Notes under the pieces: generated by a model
Seen by the model: only the letters and a program-made list of their open reading frames with translations
Told to the model about the DNA's origin: nothing
Database searches by the model: none
DNA from: CAZRGV01 sp964599655
GTDB lineage: Bacteria; Planctomycetota; Planctomycetia; Isosphaerales; Isosphaeraceae
Length of the DNA: 23,315 bases
NCBI GenBank assembly: GCA_964599655.1
Contig: CAZRGV010000099.1
Span: 1-23,315, forward strand
Direction: 5' to 3'
Part shown: piece by piece, positions 14,848-22,740 of the stretch
How positions within the stretch are numbered: the stretch's first letter is position 1
Layout of the letters: the number at the start of each line of letters is the position of its first letter
Translations under genes and position numbers: made by a program

Positions 14848-16419
14848 ATGAGACGCGACACCCTGCGCATCGCCCATCTTGGGCTGGCCCTGGCGCTGTT
14901 GATGTCCGGAACCGGCCAGGGACAGCCGGTTCCAAGGCCCTCTCCGGTCGACCTTTCGGCGCTCGCCACCGAACTGGCCGATCAGGTTCGTTACCTGAGT
15001 CAGGACATCCAGACCCAGCTCGCGGGCACGCGCGAAGGTCCGCACCTCGCACAGGAGGCGGGGGAGCTCTCCAACGCGGTCGGGCAATTCCGCGCGCTGA
15101 TCGATCGACGGCCGGACTTACCGACGCTTCAGCGGAACTTCCTGCCGATCGATGGCGCCTGGAACCATCTGAAGATTTCGTTGGCCCGGATGGGAACGCC
15201 GCCAACCATTGATCGCGGCGTTCAGCGCGTCGACCAGATCGAGGCCCAGGTCCGACAGGCCCTCGGCCTCTCGACTCCCTCCAACCTGCTCGACCTGGCC
15301 CACAACCTGGCCCGGCAAGTTTTGCACCTCTCGGAAGACATGCAGCTTGATCTGGGCCAGACCACGCAAGGGGGGCACCTGATTCAGGACACGCAGGAAG
15401 TGGCCCAGTCGGTGCTCGACTTCACCACGCTCGTCCAGCGCGAGGCGCCATCGTTCGAGCTCAACCGGGCCTTCGCCGCGATCGAGAGCGCCTGGAACCA
15501 TGTGACGACCGAGTTGCGGCGGCTGGGCTCGACGCCGGCCGTCGATCGCTCGGCCCGTCGGGTCGAGCAGGCCGTCGTCGAGGTTCGTCAGGCGCTCGGG
15601 TTGAACAATCCGCCGGTGATCGTGGATCCCAGCCAACCGGGCAACATCGCCGAGGCCCAGCGGCTGGCCCTCGCGATGCACCAGCGCGCCGAGGCGCTCT
15701 CGGCCGCCATGCAAGGCAACCTGGGGGGGAATCCCAACGCCTTCCACGTCCTCAACGACGCCTCGCAACTGGTTCAATCGACCGACGGTTTCTACGACTT
15801 GCTGGGACGACCGCCGCTGGCCAGCCCCGATCGGCTTGCCGCCGCCTATCGCCCGATCCGTCGCGTTTCGGAGTGTCTGCAAGGCGACTTCGGCCGCAAT
15901 CCGCCACCGCCCGCCGTGAACGTCGCGTGGCAATCGTTCCTCCAGGCGCAGGCGTTGACGCACCAGGCGCTCGGCTTGCCCGCGCCGCCGCCGCCCCCGC
16001 CGATCCAGATCGTCCCGCCACCTGGCCGACCCTCACCCCTCGTGGATCTGAGCAACGCCCTCGTCGAGAATGTCGCCGCCTTTGTGCAGGTGTTCGCCCC
16101 AAACGCAGGCCGGGTGCCCCAGGGGAATCTCATGCTGGTCGACGCCCGCCGCCTGCTCGATCGCGCGACCGACTTCCAACGCGACGTGGCGCGAGGAACC
16201 GACCCCGCTCGCCTGGCTCGCCGGTTCCGCGAGGTGGATGAACACTACCAGCGGTTGGCCCGCCGGGTCGATCGGATCGCCCAGGGCCGCACCGGACCGA
16301 ACATCCAGCAAGTGCAGAGGATCGGCGCGATTGTCGGCCAGATCGACCAGGCGCTCGGCCTCGGCGGATACGGCCCCCTCGTGCCCGTTCCGTATGGCCC
16401 GTTCGGTCGCGACGATTGA
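14848..16419 (+). CDS. Secreted protein of four tandem helical repeats
   Basis: This 523-residue protein has GGAGG five to six bases before the ATG at 14848. A Sec signal spans about 1-26 (IAHLGLALALLMSGTGQGQ). The mature protein is four diverged repeats of roughly 110 residues: 35-142, 145-252, 265-377 and 397-505. Each begins with an L-x-DL-x-x-x-L-x-x-x-V or equivalent helix, has a central G-x-L-x-x-D/E-A helix, and ends in Q-ALGL. Repeats 1 and 2 share AWNHL/AWNHV (104-108, 215-219). Repeats 3 and 4 are separated by a Pro-rich linker (378-396). No catalytic motif is visible. I do not recognise the family. The all-alpha, repeat architecture suggests an extracytoplasmic scaffold or binding protein. 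The open frame continues upstream of 14848, but the signal peptide and Shine-Dalgarno fix the start. Confidence 0.85.
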   Translation: MRRDTLRIAHLGLALALLMSGTGQGQPVPRPSPVDLSALATELADQVRYLSQDIQTQLAGTREGPHLAQEAGELSNAVGQFRALIDRRPDLPTLQRNFLPIDGAWNHLKISLARMGTPPTIDRGVQRVDQIEAQVRQALGLSTPSNLLDLAHNLARQVLHLSEDMQLDLGQTTQGGHLIQDTQEVAQSVLDFTTLVQREAPSFELNRAFAAIESAWNHVTTELRRLGSTPAVDRSARRVEQAVVEVRQALGLNNPPVIVDPSQPGNIAEAQRLALAMHQRAEALSAAMQGNLGGNPNAFHVLNDASQLVQSTDGFYDLLGRPPLASPDRLAAAYRPIRRVSECLQGDFGRNPPPPAVNVAWQSFLQAQALTHQALGLPAPPPPPPIQIVPPPGRPSPLVDLSNALVENVAAFVQVFAPNAGRVPQGNLMLVDARRLLDRATDFQRDVARGTDPARLARRFREVDEHYQRLARRVDRIAQGRTGPNIQQVQRIGAIVGQIDQALGLGGYGPLVPVPYGPFGRDD

Positions 16420-16438
16420 TCGGCTCGCCCGGAAGCCG

Positions 16439-17149
16439 TCAGATTCCAACCGCGCGGGCTGTCGCGTCGAGCAGCAAGGCCATTTCGAGCCTTTGCAGGC
16501 GTCTCGCCAGGACGTCCTCGGCCGAACCAGGCCGGGCCGAGCCGCAAAAGGCGATGAACGCGAACGGATCCCATGACCCGCTCGCGAGGATTCGATCGGC
16601 TGGGGAGGATCCGCCCTGAGCCTCAATCCAGGGCCGGGCCGCCTCGGCCAGCGGTCGAAACAGCCCATGCCGGCCCACCCGGCGGAACCAGTACGACGCA
16701 TTGCCCGGGTCCGGCTCTCGACGATGGGCGATTCCGTGCCAGTAGGCCGAGACGTGCGATTCGCCCTGATCGTCGGCCTGCTGGGCGGCCTGATGGCTGG
16801 CGTCCCAGACGTCGTGAATCTGGAGCAAACCGGCCGCCAGCGCGAGCCTTTGCGCGCGTGTTGAGCCCGGCAGTAGCTTCGCCAGGGCCGGTTCGGAGAC
16901 CGCGTCCGACAGGTACGGGCGCGACGGGCGCGTCTGGATCAAACTGGGGCCTTCCGAACCGTCGGGTCCGAGTCCGATGGCCCCGACCGCGGCGATCAGG
17001 TCGGCCGCGCCGATCGAGAGCGACGCTCCGACCTGATCGAGCGACTGCCCCGCCTCGAGCGCGCGCTCGACCTCGCCAACGGTCACACCGCTGGACGTCA
17101 CGACCGTTTCTCCGTCTCGTGGCTCCAGGCGATCGAGCAAGCCCCCCAT
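16439..17149 (-). CDS. Conserved uncharacterised protein with HRREPD motif
   Basis: This 236-residue protein has GAGGAG about seven bases before the ATG at 17149. No signal or membrane helix is present. Residues 20-60 form a helical segment (GVTVGEVERALEAGQSLDQVGASLSIGAADLIAAV) resembling the DUF433-like or helix-turn-helix arrangement. The C-terminal two thirds contain a His-rich helical core: LLQIHDVWDASHQAAQQ (about 108-123), ESHVSAYWHGIAHRREPDPGNASYWFRRVG (130-159) and a late DPFAFIAFC. I recall the YWHGIAHRREPD-N-YWFRRVG pattern from uncharacterised bacterial proteins, but no biochemical role is known to me. The five His (112, 119, 132, 138, 142) plus Glu/Asp could bind a metal ion, which is inference. 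It converges on the four-repeat gene with only 19 bases between them and is divergent from the RNase Z-like gene. Confidence 0.75.
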   Translation of the reverse strand: MGGLLDRLEPRDGETVVTSSGVTVGEVERALEAGQSLDQVGASLSIGAADLIAAVGAIGLGPDGSEGPSLIQTRPSRPYLSDAVSEPALAKLLPGSTRAQRLALAAGLLQIHDVWDASHQAAQQADDQGESHVSAYWHGIAHRREPDPGNASYWFRRVGRHGLFRPLAEAARPWIEAQGGSSPADRILASGSWDPFAFIAFCGSARPGSAEDVLARRLQRLEMALLLDATARAVGI

Positions 17150-17341
17150 CGACGTCTCCTCTTCTACCCAACGGGTCGGGTTCGGTTTCCTCAGATGGTA
17201 GGCCAGGCGGCTTCGCAGGGAAAGATGTTCTGGTGGACCCTCGCGAACCGACGATCCGGCACGTCCTCATTTGACGCGACCTCAAGGATCGGCGAGATTA
17301 AGATCACATCCGTTTGGTTCGTGATCGGGAATCGATGTTTC

Positions 17342-18349
17342 ATGGGCAACTCAAACCCGGCTTCCCAGGTTCGCCTGCTCAACGGCTCGACCGGCGACCC
17401 AGTGCTTTTTGTGGATTATCCCGGTCGCGACGACGCGATTCTCTTCGACGCGGGGGAAAACCACGCGCTGGGCTCGAAGTCCCTGAGCGACCTGAAGGCC
17501 GTCTTTCTGACGCATCATCATATCGATCATTTTGTTGGCTTCGATCGAATCCTCCGCGCCAACCTGGACCGTGACAAGGTGCTATCGGTCTACGGGCCGA
17601 TAGGCACGATCGACAAGCTTTACCGGCGCATCACCAGTTACGAGCATCCGTTCTTTCCCTTTCAGAAGCTGGTGATCGCGGCGCACGAGGTCGATCCCGA
17701 AGCGGGGCGGCTCCGGCGGGCCGATCTGGAGTGCGAGAAGCGGTTTCCGGTTCCGGAGGTGATCGAGGCGGACTGGTCGGGGCCCGTGCTGTTCGACGCG
17801 GGTGAGATCCGGGTCGAGGCGGCGGCCGTCGATCACACGGTTCCCTGCCTGTCCTATGCCTTGGTCGAGCGCGCCGGGTATCATCCCAATCCGGATCGCT
17901 TGAAGGCCGGTCCGCTGCGGCGCGGTCCCTGGGTCGGTCGCGTGCTCGACCTGCTTCGTGACGAGGCGCCGCCGGAAACCGAGGTCGACATTGATGGCGG
18001 GCGGTTTTCCCTCGGCCGGCTCGCCGACGATTACTTCCTCAAAACCGGGGGGAGCCGGCTGGCGTTCGTCGTCGATACGGCGTGGACCGAGGAGGTGCGG
18101 TGTCGCTTGCTGGTCCTGGCCGGCCAGGCACAGCGGCTTTACTGCGATTGTTTCTACGCCGCCGCGCAGGCCGAGTCGGCCGCCAGGCACCGCCACTTGA
18201 CGGCTCTCCAGGCGGCCGAATTCGCCAGGGAGGCCCAGGTGGAGGAGTTGATCCTGATTCACTTCGCCCAGCGCTATCGCGGTCAATATCTCGCGCTGCT
18301 CGACGAAGCACGTACGATCTTTCCGAACGCCACGGCCGTGTTCGACTGA
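17342..18349 (+). CDS. RNase Z-like metallo-beta-lactamase-fold hydrolase
   Basis: This protein has 335 residues from the ATG at 17342. The metal motifs of the metallo-beta-lactamase fold are present: FDAGEN (35-40), HHHIDH (58-63, fitting HxHxDH), VDHTVPCLSYAL (163-174, third His), VVDTAW (243-248, metal Asp), and a terminal LILIHFAQRY (303-312, last His). The segment NPDRLKAGPLRRGPWVGRVLDLL and the final HF-x-RY-x10-EA-x-FPN match the tRNase Z branch. RNase Z cleaves the 3' trailer of tRNA precursors in the cytoplasm, but this could also be an RNase Z-like paralogue with another substrate. The start is not certain: the frame is open upstream and a GTG at 17321 is possible, and the Shine-Dalgarno (GGGA) is weak and distant. 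TTGACG at 17271 may be a -35 element. Confidence 0.8.
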   Translation: MGNSNPASQVRLLNGSTGDPVLFVDYPGRDDAILFDAGENHALGSKSLSDLKAVFLTHHHIDHFVGFDRILRANLDRDKVLSVYGPIGTIDKLYRRITSYEHPFFPFQKLVIAAHEVDPEAGRLRRADLECEKRFPVPEVIEADWSGPVLFDAGEIRVEAAAVDHTVPCLSYALVERAGYHPNPDRLKAGPLRRGPWVGRVLDLLRDEAPPETEVDIDGGRFSLGRLADDYFLKTGGSRLAFVVDTAWTEEVRCRLLVLAGQAQRLYCDCFYAAAQAESAARHRHLTALQAAEFAREAQVEELILIHFAQRYRGQYLALLDEARTIFPNATAVFD

Positions 18350-18454
18350 CGGCGACGAGCGAGGGTTCGAACCGGAGTCGGGGCGCAGGTGTCTGCTTGC
18401 TGGAACGACGTTTGTTGCTTCGAGTATTCCCTCATCCCCGTGCGAGCCCGAGCG

Positions 18455-19777
18455 ATGGAACCGACGGACCTGGACGACCTGGACCGCAAGATCGACGAGA
18501 GCCAGGATGTTGCGGAGTCGATGCCCACGAGCGCCTCGGGTTCGAGGGAACGTCCCGGCATGTCGGCCAGGGAGGCGATCGAGAAGCTCCAGCGCGGCGA
18601 GGTCGTGGCCGGGGTGAAGATCAGCCGCCTTTGCTTGAAGGGGAATTTTCCCTCGCCGGTCCGCTTCGACAACGTCACTCTCATCCGCCCGAAGTTCGAG
18701 AAGGCCAACTTCGCCGAGCCGGTGGTCTTCGAGCATTGCGTGCTCGACCAGCCGCGGTTCAACGCCGGGACGACCTTCGCGAAGGGGCTGGACTTCAAGG
18801 CCTGCGAGCTGTTCCGGCCCAACTTCCGCAAGGTGACCGTCATCGGCCTGTTCCAGGCCCGTCGGAACCGGTTCCAGGGCGGGTTGCAGGCGGTCGACTC
18901 GCGGTTCGAGGGGAAGGTTCGGCTCTTCGACGCCAGGTTCCACGGCTGGTCGCAGTGGGATCGTTGCGAGTTCGCGGCCGAGGCCGACTTCCGTTCGGTC
19001 CACGTCGAGGAGGGCCTCGTCTTCCACGATTGCCACTTCGCCGGACCAGCGTTGTTCCGAGGCGCGTCGGTTGAGAAGAAGTTCGAGCCGATCGGCACCC
19101 AGTTCGACGGCCTGCTCGACCTGTCGAAGTCGAAGCTCAACGACTACGTCTACCTCGAGCAGATCAAGCAGGGCGAGGGAATGCGGTTCGCCTTCGACAA
19201 CGCGGTGGCCGAGCGCATCCTGGTGCGCCCGTCGCAGGTCGAGGGGCGGCTCGAGGCCGAGGAGTCGGGCAATTACGTTCGCGCGGCCCACGAGTACGCG
19301 TTCCTGAAGCGCGTCTACGGTGGACTCCACGCGTTCGAGCACGAGGACTGGGCCTTCTACCGGTTCAAGGTGAACCGGCGAAAGGCCGCGACCCGCTCGT
19401 GGGCGCGACCCTGGACCAAGCTGGCCCAGTTCTGCGACTGGCTCTTCCTCGACCTCGGGTGCGGCTACGGCACCAACCCGTTACGCGCCGTGGTCGCCGC
19501 CGCGCTCATCATGCTGGTCTTCGGCCTGATCTTCATGGCGGGGGTCACGTACCTTCGGGTCGAACAACCCCCCTTCCCCGACCAGCCGGTCACCAGCCTG
19601 GGGAACCGTTTGTTGATCGGCTTGCTGACGAGCGTTTCGGCCTTCACGGCCGGCTTGACCAACATCCGGGATGCCGCGCAAAGCTGGATGAACATCCCCT
19701 TGATCGTGGAGTCCTTGCTGGGCACCCTGCTCTGGGGCCTGTTCATCGTCGCCTTCAGCCGCAAGGTGATCCGCTAA
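18455..19777 (+). CDS. Pentapeptide-repeat protein with two-TM channel-like C-terminus
   Basis: This protein has 440 residues. Residues 1-50 are acidic and polar. Residues 53-235 form a degenerate pentapeptide-repeat (right-handed quadrilateral helix) region, with recurring A/C/F-x-F steps such as VRFDNVTLIRPKFEKANFAEPVVFEHCVL and ADFRSVHVEEGLVFHDCHFAGPALF. A helical linker carries YAFLKRVYG and FYRFKVNRRKA. FLDLGCGYGTNPLR (331-344) is the standard lead into the channel part of such proteins. TM1 is about 341-363, TM2 about 413-435 and ends LLWGLFIVAFSRKVIR. Between them, where a K+ channel would have TLGYGD, the sequence is SAFTAGLTNIRD, so the selectivity filter is lost. It probably sits in the inner membrane with the repeat domain inside. 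The ATG at 18455 is preferred over 18389, whose extra residues look non-coding. It ends at a strong bidirectional terminator. Confidence 0.85.
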   Translation: MEPTDLDDLDRKIDESQDVAESMPTSASGSRERPGMSAREAIEKLQRGEVVAGVKISRLCLKGNFPSPVRFDNVTLIRPKFEKANFAEPVVFEHCVLDQPRFNAGTTFAKGLDFKACELFRPNFRKVTVIGLFQARRNRFQGGLQAVDSRFEGKVRLFDARFHGWSQWDRCEFAAEADFRSVHVEEGLVFHDCHFAGPALFRGASVEKKFEPIGTQFDGLLDLSKSKLNDYVYLEQIKQGEGMRFAFDNAVAERILVRPSQVEGRLEAEESGNYVRAAHEYAFLKRVYGGLHAFEHEDWAFYRFKVNRRKAATRSWARPWTKLAQFCDWLFLDLGCGYGTNPLRAVVAAALIMLVFGLIFMAGVTYLRVEQPPFPDQPVTSLGNRLLIGLLTSVSAFTAGLTNIRDAAQSWMNIPLIVESLLGTLLWGLFIVAFSRKVIR

Positions 19778-19814
19778 AGCCGGCGATCCGCGCGGTGTTG
19801 GACCCGACCCGTCG

Positions 19815-19860
19815 AAACGGCGCGATCGGGCCTGTCGGCACAGGCCCGATCGCGCCGTTT
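19815..19860. terminator. Strong bidirectional terminator hairpin
   Basis: The arms 19815-19834 and 19841-19860 are perfectly complementary over 20 bp, and an additional T-A pair leaves a four-base CGGC loop. The stem is GC-rich (GGCGCGATCGGGCC core) and flanked by AAA on the left and TTTT on the right. It lies between the convergent channel-like gene (stop 19777) and the MotA-like gene (stop 19868) and can serve both. Confidence 0.85.
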
Positions 19861-19867
19861 TCGAGCC

Positions 19868-21145
19868 TCAAGCGGCCAGGTCGTCGGTGGACGACGGGTT
19901 GTAGACCGGCAGCATCTTCTTGACAATGCTGCGATAGAGGGCGTTCCCCTGCTCGATGCTGACGTTGAGCAGGTCGAGCGCGTCCTTGAGGTTGCCGAGC
20001 GTGCGGGCGAGCTGGTCCTGTGTCGTGCGGCTCGATCGCTCGAACGCGGCGGCCCATTGTTCGGCCAGTGACTCGATGGCCGCGCAGGAGCGGTCAACCC
20101 CGCGTCGGATCTGTTCGAGCTGTTCGTCAGGACCGGACGTCGCGGCCAGCGCGGCCTCGATCCTCGTCAGCGAGGCGACCCCCTTGCGGAGCGTTTCACT
20201 CGTGGCGCCGACGTCCGACAATTCGTCGCCAAGCTGGCCGATCGCCTGCACGCCCCGTTCCAGGCTGGCTAGGCTCGGAGGCAGGCGATCGATGGCGGAT
20301 GCGAACCGGTCGACGTGCCCGCCAAGCCCCTCCCCGAGCCGTTCCGAGAGCGCTTCAAGGGCCTTCGAGGTTCGCTCCGATTGCGACGCGATCTCGAAGG
20401 CCCTTGAAGCGCTCTCGGAACGGCTCGGGGAGGGGAAGAGTGTACGAGGCAACACGTTCTCGACCACCCAGCGATCGACCCGCGCCAGCAGGTCTTCCGA
20501 CCGACGCTGAACCAGGGTCTGCACCAGCATCAGCGAGGCGCTCAGGAACAGGGCCAGCAACGTGCTGTCGAAGGCGATCTGCAAGGCCGAGGTCACCCCC
20601 GTCAGGTTGCTCATGAACCCGTCGAGATCCTTCACCATCGGCAAAACTTTACTGATGTTCATCAGCGCCTTGCTGATCCCTTCCACCGTGCCGATGAATC
20701 CGATGACCGGCAGGAGGTAAAGGATGTAACGGGTCAGGGTGAACCGCGCGGCGGCGTGCTCCTGGTCGAGCGCCGAACCTTCGCGGTTGATCTCCATCAG
20801 CGAGACGGCCGGCACCCGGTCGGCCGATCCCGCGTGCGCCACGAGCTGCCGCAACCGGCTGGGCAGAAATCGCCGGTCGGAGTCGGCGATCGACCTCGGG
20901 GCGTGGTGCCAGGACGTGACCTCCTCGAAGGCCCCTTCATTGCGCCAGAGGAATCGTAGTTCTCGGGCGAGCGTGACGATCGCCCAGACGTAGATTCCCG
21001 TGCCGACGTACTGCTCCCAACCCCGCTCGAACATGAGCGTTGGGTCGAAGACCATCAGCGCGATCGGAAAGGCCAACGCCAGCGCGAGCATCGCCAGCGT
21101 GGCGGCATAGGCCAGACCCGAAACGCGATGGGCGGCGGCAGACAT
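19868..21145 (-). CDS. MotA/TolQ/ExbB-type membrane protein with long coiled tail
   Basis: This protein has 425 residues from the ATG at 21145 (AAGGGGG about ten bases upstream). Membrane helices lie at about 13-33, 43-62, 139-158 and 183-210. The third carries LLPVIGFIGTVEGISKALMN, and the fourth region SALQIAFDSTLLALFLS; together they are the conserved proton-channel core of the MotA/TolQ/ExbB family, which couples proton flow to motion or force across the envelope. The C-terminal half (about 240-425) is a long helical, probably coiled-coil, cytoplasmic tail rich in Ser/Ala/Leu heptads, much longer than in TolQ or ExbB. No MotB/TolR/ExbD-type partner is next to it. Residues 237-273 are encoded by a perfect 43-bp inverted repeat, and FPSPSRSESASRAFE there may not be native sequence. 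Longer in-frame starts exist, but they add an Arg/Pro-rich stretch without support. Confidence 0.85.
   Translation of the reverse strand: MSAAAHRVSGLAYAATLAMLALALAFPIALMVFDPTLMFERGWEQYVGTGIYVWAIVTLARELRFLWRNEGAFEEVTSWHHAPRSIADSDRRFLPSRLRQLVAHAGSADRVPAVSLMEINREGSALDQEHAAARFTLTRYILYLLPVIGFIGTVEGISKALMNISKVLPMVKDLDGFMSNLTGVTSALQIAFDSTLLALFLSASLMLVQTLVQRRSEDLLARVDRWVVENVLPRTLFPSPSRSESASRAFEIASQSERTSKALEALSERLGEGLGGHVDRFASAIDRLPPSLASLERGVQAIGQLGDELSDVGATSETLRKGVASLTRIEAALAATSGPDEQLEQIRRGVDRSCAAIESLAEQWAAAFERSSRTTQDQLARTLGNLKDALDLLNVSIEQGNALYRSIVKKMLPVYNPSSTDDLAA
20327..20435. repeat. Perfect 43-bp inverted repeat inside the MotA-like gene
   Basis: The left arm 20327-20369 and right arm 20393-20435 are exact reverse complements, separated by 23 bases. 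The left arm read on the gene strand encodes SKALEALSERLGEGL, which fits the coiled-coil tail. The right arm encodes SPSRSESASRAFE, the reverse-strand translation of the same DNA. It is not bounded by target duplications or a transposase. Confidence 0.95.
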
Positions 21146-21206
21146 GCGTGGAGCCCCCTTCCCTGGGTGAAGTCGACGGGCCGACACCGGCCCTCGTGGC
21201 ATCATC

Positions 21207-21234
21207 CTCATAATCGGCAAACACGGAAGAGCAA
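21207..21234 (-). promoter_or_regulatory. Candidate promoter for the MotA-like gene
   Basis: On the minus strand TTGCTC (21234-21229), a 16-base spacer and TATGAG (21212-21207) lie about 60 bases before the ATG at 21145. The match is moderate (four of six in the -10 box). The same patch contains CATAAT on the plus strand, which could instead serve the ZIP gene. Confidence 0.25.
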
Positions 21235-21390
21235 CTTGATCCTTCCCGCCCTCATCTCCGGTAAGGCGGGTCAGCCACGGGTTTTGCGCGGATTGCCGGA
21301 GGCTTCCTGGCATAATCGATGGTTCGGAACGGTTCCGAAAGAGTCTCGGCGCGCGCCGGACGCGGCAACACTCCAGGTCGTCCCAATCTC

Positions 21391-22191
21391 ATGATCGACG
21401 CCATTGGCTCGCTCCACCCCGTTGTTCAGGCCTTGCTGGCGACGATCTTCACCTGGCTCGTCACGGCGCTCGGGGCCACGCCGGTATTCTTCACGCGCCG
21501 GTTTTACCAGACGCTGATGGACGGCATGCTCGGCGTGGCGGCCGGCGTGATGATCGCCGCGAGCTTCTGGTCGCTCCTGGAACCGGCCATCGCGCTTTCG
21601 GGTGGCGACTGGAAGCCGAGTCTCGTGGGCTTCCTCGCGGGAGGTCTGTTCATCTATGGACTCGACAAGGTATTGCCCCACCTGCACCCCGGTGGCGAAA
21701 TGTTGGAGTCGGAGGGACTCAAGACCACCTGGGAGCGGAGCGTCCTGCTCGTCTCGGCGATCACCCTGCACAACATTCCCGAGGGCCTGGCCGTGGGGGT
21801 CGCCTTTGGGGCCGCGGCGAGCGGACTCGAAGGGGCCACTCTGACCAGCGCGGTCGCCCTGGCGATCGGCATCGGAGTGCAGAACTTTCCCGAAGGGCTG
21901 GCCGTGGCCATGCCGTTGCGTCGCGAGGGGATGAGCCGGTGGCGAGCCTTTCTCTACGGTCAGGCCTCGGCCCTGGTCGAGCCGGTCGCGGGCGTGCTGG
22001 GCGCGGGCCTGACGCTCCTGATGCGCCCGTTGCTTCCCTACGCTCTGGCGTTCGCCGCCGGCGCGATGATCTTCGTCGTCGTCGAGGAGCTGATTCCTGA
22101 AGCCCAGCGGCACGGACACACCGACTTCGCCACCTTGGGTGCGCTGGCCGGCTTCGCCTTCATGATGGGGCTCGACGTCGGCCTCGGTTGA
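21391..22191 (+). CDS. ZIP family divalent metal transporter (GufA-like)
   Basis: This is a 266-residue polytopic membrane protein with about eight helices. The two metal-binding helices are plain: ITLHNIPEGLAVGVAFG (124-140) and GIGVQNFPEGLAVAMPL (160-176), with His127, Asn128, Glu131 and Gln164, Asn165, Glu168 as the expected ligands. A further EE pair (232-233) sits in FVVVEELIPEA. The short His-containing loop LPHLHPGG (about 95-102) lies before the TM4 motif, as in bacterial ZIPs. ZIP proteins bring Zn2+, Fe2+ or Mn2+ into the cytoplasm; the metal here cannot be told. The GufA branch is suggested by the QNFPEG form of the second motif. The start at 21391 fits a hydrophobic first helix, though its Shine-Dalgarno is weak and an ATG at 21319 is in frame. 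It ends eight bases before the convergent ATC-hydrolase-like gene, with no terminator between. Confidence 0.9.
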   Translation: MIDAIGSLHPVVQALLATIFTWLVTALGATPVFFTRRFYQTLMDGMLGVAAGVMIAASFWSLLEPAIALSGGDWKPSLVGFLAGGLFIYGLDKVLPHLHPGGEMLESEGLKTTWERSVLLVSAITLHNIPEGLAVGVAFGAAASGLEGATLTSAVALAIGIGVQNFPEGLAVAMPLRREGMSRWRAFLYGQASALVEPVAGVLGAGLTLLMRPLLPYALAFAAGAMIFVVVEELIPEAQRHGHTDFATLGALAGFAFMMGLDVGLG

Positions 22192-22199
22192 CGATTCCG

Positions 22200-22703
22200 T
22201 CAGGCGGTCGGCGGCTCTTCGCCTTCGGTCTTGCTCGGAGCGCGGAACCGGAAGTCGCAGTAAGGGGCCCCTTCCATGATCGTCTGCGTCCGGGTCAAGG
22301 TGATCTCGGCGTTGAATCCCTGCACCAGGGCGAAGTCTCGCATGCAGGAGAGGCTCGAACCGAGGTCGGCCAGGCCGAGCGCCCGGTACATCTCGGCGAA
22401 CCGGCATCGCGTGACGTTGAAGTCAAGCCGCTCGTCCGACTGCTCCAGCAACTCGATCTCGAGCGCGCCTCCCTCGCTCCAGAGATCCAGGCAACCGGCG
22501 AAGGCCGTTAACGTCGCCTCGCCGAACCGTCGGGCGAGGTCGGCCCCCGACTCCCTCGCCAGCTCGGCCACCACGCCTCGCACCAGGGCCAGCGTTTTCT
22601 CCTCGCCCAGCTCTTCCCGGACCGCGCGGATCAACGGCCCGACAATCTTCGCCTCGATTTCCCGGCGCTCCAGCAAGCTCAACTTCGATTCTAAGCCCGA
22701 CAT
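22200..22703 (-). CDS. L-2-amino-thiazoline-4-carboxylic acid hydrolase family protein
   Basis: This 167-residue cytoplasmic protein fits the family closely. An N-terminal helical half (LERREIEAKIVGPLIRAVREELGEEKTLALVR) is followed by LDFNVTRCRFAEMYRALGLADLGSSLSCMRDFALVQGFN (93-131) and TRTQTIMEGAPYCDFRFR (137-154). The named enzyme opens the thiazoline ring in bacterial conversion of L-ATC to L-cysteine. Most family members, including this one, are uncharacterised, and Cys100, Cys120 and Cys149 are the obvious candidates for catalysis or metal binding. The ATG at 22703 gives the natural N-terminus, and AAAGG lies about twelve bases upstream. A longer frame continues upstream through the repeat cluster but is clearly non-coding there. 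Two 21-bp repeated elements precede the gene and may be regulatory. It converges on the ZIP gene. Confidence 0.85.
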   Translation of the reverse strand: MSGLESKLSLLERREIEAKIVGPLIRAVREELGEEKTLALVRGVVAELARESGADLARRFGEATLTAFAGCLDLWSEGGALEIELLEQSDERLDFNVTRCRFAEMYRALGLADLGSSLSCMRDFALVQGFNAEITLTRTQTIMEGAPYCDFRFRAPSKTEGEEPPTA

Positions 22704-22740
22704 CGATGTTCTGCCTTTCTCATCAAGCCGATTGTTGAAC

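Noticed and set aside
17195..17341. Longer N-terminus for the RNase Z-like protein
   Set aside because: The extra residues do not match the family, which starts close to the RLLNGSTGDP strand, and TTGACG at 17271 may be part of its promoter.
17582..19342. Long minus-strand open frame opposite the RNase Z-like and pentapeptide genes (586 codons)
   Set aside because: It overlaps two genes with clear family motifs on the plus strand, spans their intergenic region, and has no recognisable domain.
20327..20435. The 43-bp inverted repeat as the ends of a small mobile element (MITE)
   Set aside because: Only 23 bases lie between the arms, there is no target-site duplication, and both arms are coding and in frame.
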